The position numbers and the translations under genes were made by a program. Positions 40,577 through 42,156 of a stretch of DNA of 42,156 nt are shown piece after piece. Source of the DNA: an uncultured Olsenella sp. (GTDB lineage: Bacteria; Actinomycetota; Coriobacteriia; Coriobacteriales; Atopobiaceae). The stretch lies in contig CALCDK010000075.1 of the NCBI GenBank assembly GCA_937900605.1, positions 1-42,156 on the forward strand. The letters are read 5' to 3'. The notes beneath the pieces are model-generated. The model was given only the letters and a program-made list of their open reading frames with translations, was not told the origin of the DNA and ran no database searches. The stretch's first letter is position 1. The number at the start of each line of letters is the position of its first letter.

Positions 40577-42115
40577 ATGAACTACAAGAGCTACATCACC
40601 GACCTCCACCTCAACCTCCACCCCGGCCAGATCGACGAGCTCGAGGCGTGGTTCGAGCACTGCGAGCGCGTGAGCGACTTCTTCACGCTGGCCTACTACC
40701 CCTACCAGATGGTCGAGCTGCCCGGGGGCTTCGGCACCGAGCGCGAGATGGACCGCGACCTCATGCGCGAGCAGTGGCAGCGCATCCTCGCGTTCCTGGA
40801 GCGTCGCGAGCGCGAGGACGGGTTCGTCTGCTTCCCGGGCTTCGAGTGGCAGGGGACCGGCGAGGACGGCGACCACAACGTCTACTTCAAGACGTCGGGG
40901 GAGATCGAGCTTCCGGCTCGCTACCAGGAGCTCGTCGAGACCTACCGCGGCCAGGATGTGATCGGGATTCCGCACCACCTCGCGTACTCGCTGGGCAACC
41001 GCGGCAAGAACTGGGACACCCACGACGAGTCCTTCTCGCCCGTTGCCGAGATCTTCTCCCACCACGGCAGCTCGGAGCGCGACGCCACCTCGATCCCGAT
41101 GGAGCGTCACATCCACATGGGCCCGCGCGTGGACGGGACGAGCGTCGTTGCCGGGCTCAAGCGCGGCAAGCACTTCGGCCTCATCTGCTCCGGTGACAAC
41201 CACGAGGTCCCCGCCATGGTCAAGTACGGCCGTGCGGGCGTCTGGGCGGACGACTACAGCAAGGACGCCATCTGGGACGCGCTGGCCTCGCGCCGCACGT
41301 TCGGCTTCACGGGCTCGCGCATCGACGTGTGGACGGAGGCGGAGGGCCACCCGCTCGGGTCGGTCTTCACGACCGACGCCGAGGAGGTCGAGCTCAAGGT
41401 TCGCGCGCACGCCAACTCCAAGGTCGAGCGCATCGAGCTCTACCGCGACGGCGACCTCGATGGCGTGCACGTGGTCCGCTGGCGCGCGCCCGAGCCGTCC
41501 GAGGACGGCACCGTGCGCTTCAAGTTCCGCGTGGAGTTCGGCTGGGGACCCAACGTCAAGTACTTCCCCGAGGCGACCGAGAGGACCTGGGAGGGCCCGC
41601 TCTCCACGACGGGCTCGGTGGTCTCCGTGGAGCCGGTCTTCAGCAGCTTCGACAACCGTCACGAGATCGTGGACGAGAAGAGCGTCAGCTTTGTTGCCAA
41701 GTCGCAGAAGGTCGGCGGAACGCACTGGGTGCGCGACAGCTCCATGCGCACCGAGGGCTACGTCTTCGAGATCCAGGCGCCGCTCGACGGCACCGTGACC
41801 ATGGAGGTCTGCGGCGAGCGCTTCGAGTGGCCGGTTGAGAAGATCCTCGGGGGCAGCTTCCTCGAGGTCTTCGAGGACGAGGCCAAGGAGCTCGTGCGCA
41901 GGACCGCGGGCATCGAGGAGTACTACCGCAGTGACGCGTGGTACCACAACGCGTACAAGATCAAGGTATACCAGGGCTTTGCGTCCGACCTCTACGAGGT
42001 CGAGGACTCCTTCGCGGTCCGTCCCGAGGAGCGCGAGCAGAGCTGGTTCGTGAAGGTCGTCCAGGCAGACGGCCAGACCGCCTGGGCGTCGCCGATCTGG
42101 ATCTCGCGCGCCTAG
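40577..42115 (+). CDS. Divergent PHP/DUF3604-like metal-dependent enzyme, function unknown
   Basis: A 512-residue cytoplasmic protein starting eight bases after EIID (GTAAGGAACGCG before ATG). It looks like the PHP/DUF3604 superfamily: ITDLHLNLHPG (Asp9, His11, Asn13, His15), GFEWQG (Glu90), GDHNVYF (His100), IPHHLAY (His133, His134), EIFSHHGSSE (His162, His163) and CSGDNHE (Asp207, His209) form a set of metal ligands over about 210 residues. The usual DxHxH start is changed to DLHLN and the TDHD motif is absent. A beta-rich C-terminal region (about 255-512; ELKVRAHANSKVERIELYRDG) follows. No known reaction can be assigned. Its place at the end of a PTS-sulfatase operon suggests a hydrolase acting on an imported sugar. 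Confidence 0.75.
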   Translation: MNYKSYITDLHLNLHPGQIDELEAWFEHCERVSDFFTLAYYPYQMVELPGGFGTEREMDRDLMREQWQRILAFLERREREDGFVCFPGFEWQGTGEDGDHNVYFKTSGEIELPARYQELVETYRGQDVIGIPHHLAYSLGNRGKNWDTHDESFSPVAEIFSHHGSSERDATSIPMERHIHMGPRVDGTSVVAGLKRGKHFGLICSGDNHEVPAMVKYGRAGVWADDYSKDAIWDALASRRTFGFTGSRIDVWTEAEGHPLGSVFTTDAEEVELKVRAHANSKVERIELYRDGDLDGVHVVRWRAPEPSEDGTVRFKFRVEFGWGPNVKYFPEATERTWEGPLSTTGSVVSVEPVFSSFDNRHEIVDEKSVSFVAKSQKVGGTHWVRDSSMRTEGYVFEIQAPLDGTVTMEVCGERFEWPVEKILGGSFLEVFEDEAKELVRRTAGIEEYYRSDAWYHNAYKIKVYQGFASDLYEVEDSFAVRPEEREQSWFVKVVQADGQTAWASPIWISRA

Positions 42116-42156
42116 ACGGGCGCGCGGAGCGGACCGTCCCCCCGAGCGCGGCGGGG

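Overview
The window is high-GC DNA with dense, Shine-Dalgarno-led genes. Its gene content is typical of a saccharolytic, anaerobic gut or rumen actinobacterium: mannose-family PTS systems, an oxygen-independent sulfatase maturase, GntR, DeoR, RpiR and IclR sugar regulators, and LexA boxes of the Gram-positive type (CGAAC-N4-GTTYG). I infer a member of the Coriobacteriia (Olsenella/Atopobiaceae-like). This rests on composition and gene mix, not on a marker gene. No rRNA, tRNA, CRISPR array or transposase was seen.

Layout. (1) 1-9563 is mixed housekeeping: an AlaA-like aminotransferase (5' truncated by the window edge), a MarR-like protein with a long RGG tail, an SOS-type Y-family polymerase with a YolD partner behind two LexA boxes, a small Cys-rich protein, a lipoprotein, Dtd, an M32 carboxypeptidase and a ROK glucokinase. 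(2) 9774-15780 holds a stand-alone fructose-type EIIA, a class II ketose-bisphosphate aldolase divergent from a DeoR regulator plus HAD phosphatase pair, a LacX-like mutarotase and an IclR regulator. (3) 15980-21509 is a five-gene operon divergent from that IclR gene: UxaA-family dehydratase, SDR sugar dehydrogenase, FucP transporter, lactonase-type amidohydrolase and DapA-family aldolase. Its content matches the non-phosphorylating L-fucose pathway known from Campylobacter jejuni. (4) 21757-27604 is an amino-sugar (GalNAc/GlcNAc) module: PfkB kinase, EIIA, GntR/UTRA regulator, AgaS-like isomerase/deaminase, NagA/AgaA deacetylase and another SIS protein, with two DasR/NagR-like operators. (5) 27997-42115 is a sulfated-sugar island: truncated lacB and truncated EIID meeting head to head, three Cys-type sulfatases without signal peptides, one anaerobic sulfatase maturase, a TauE-type exporter, two unknown membrane proteins, an RpiR regulator with a phased operator array, a complete mannose-family PTS (IIAB, IIC, IID) and a divergent PHP/DUF3604-like protein.

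Working together, these genes look like a set for using mucin or glycosaminoglycan sugars. Fucose enters by symport and is oxidised to pyruvate plus lactaldehyde. Amino sugars are deacetylated and deaminated/isomerised towards tagatose- or fructose-phosphates. Sulfated sugars appear to be imported and phosphorylated by the PTS, then desulfated in the cytoplasm, with the sulfur anion exported. The sulfated-sugar island shows damage: a junction between two 5'-truncated genes at about 28465, and a sulfatase with both an apparent internal deletion and a G-run frameshift. These could be real decay, phase variation or assembly error, and the sequence alone cannot tell which.
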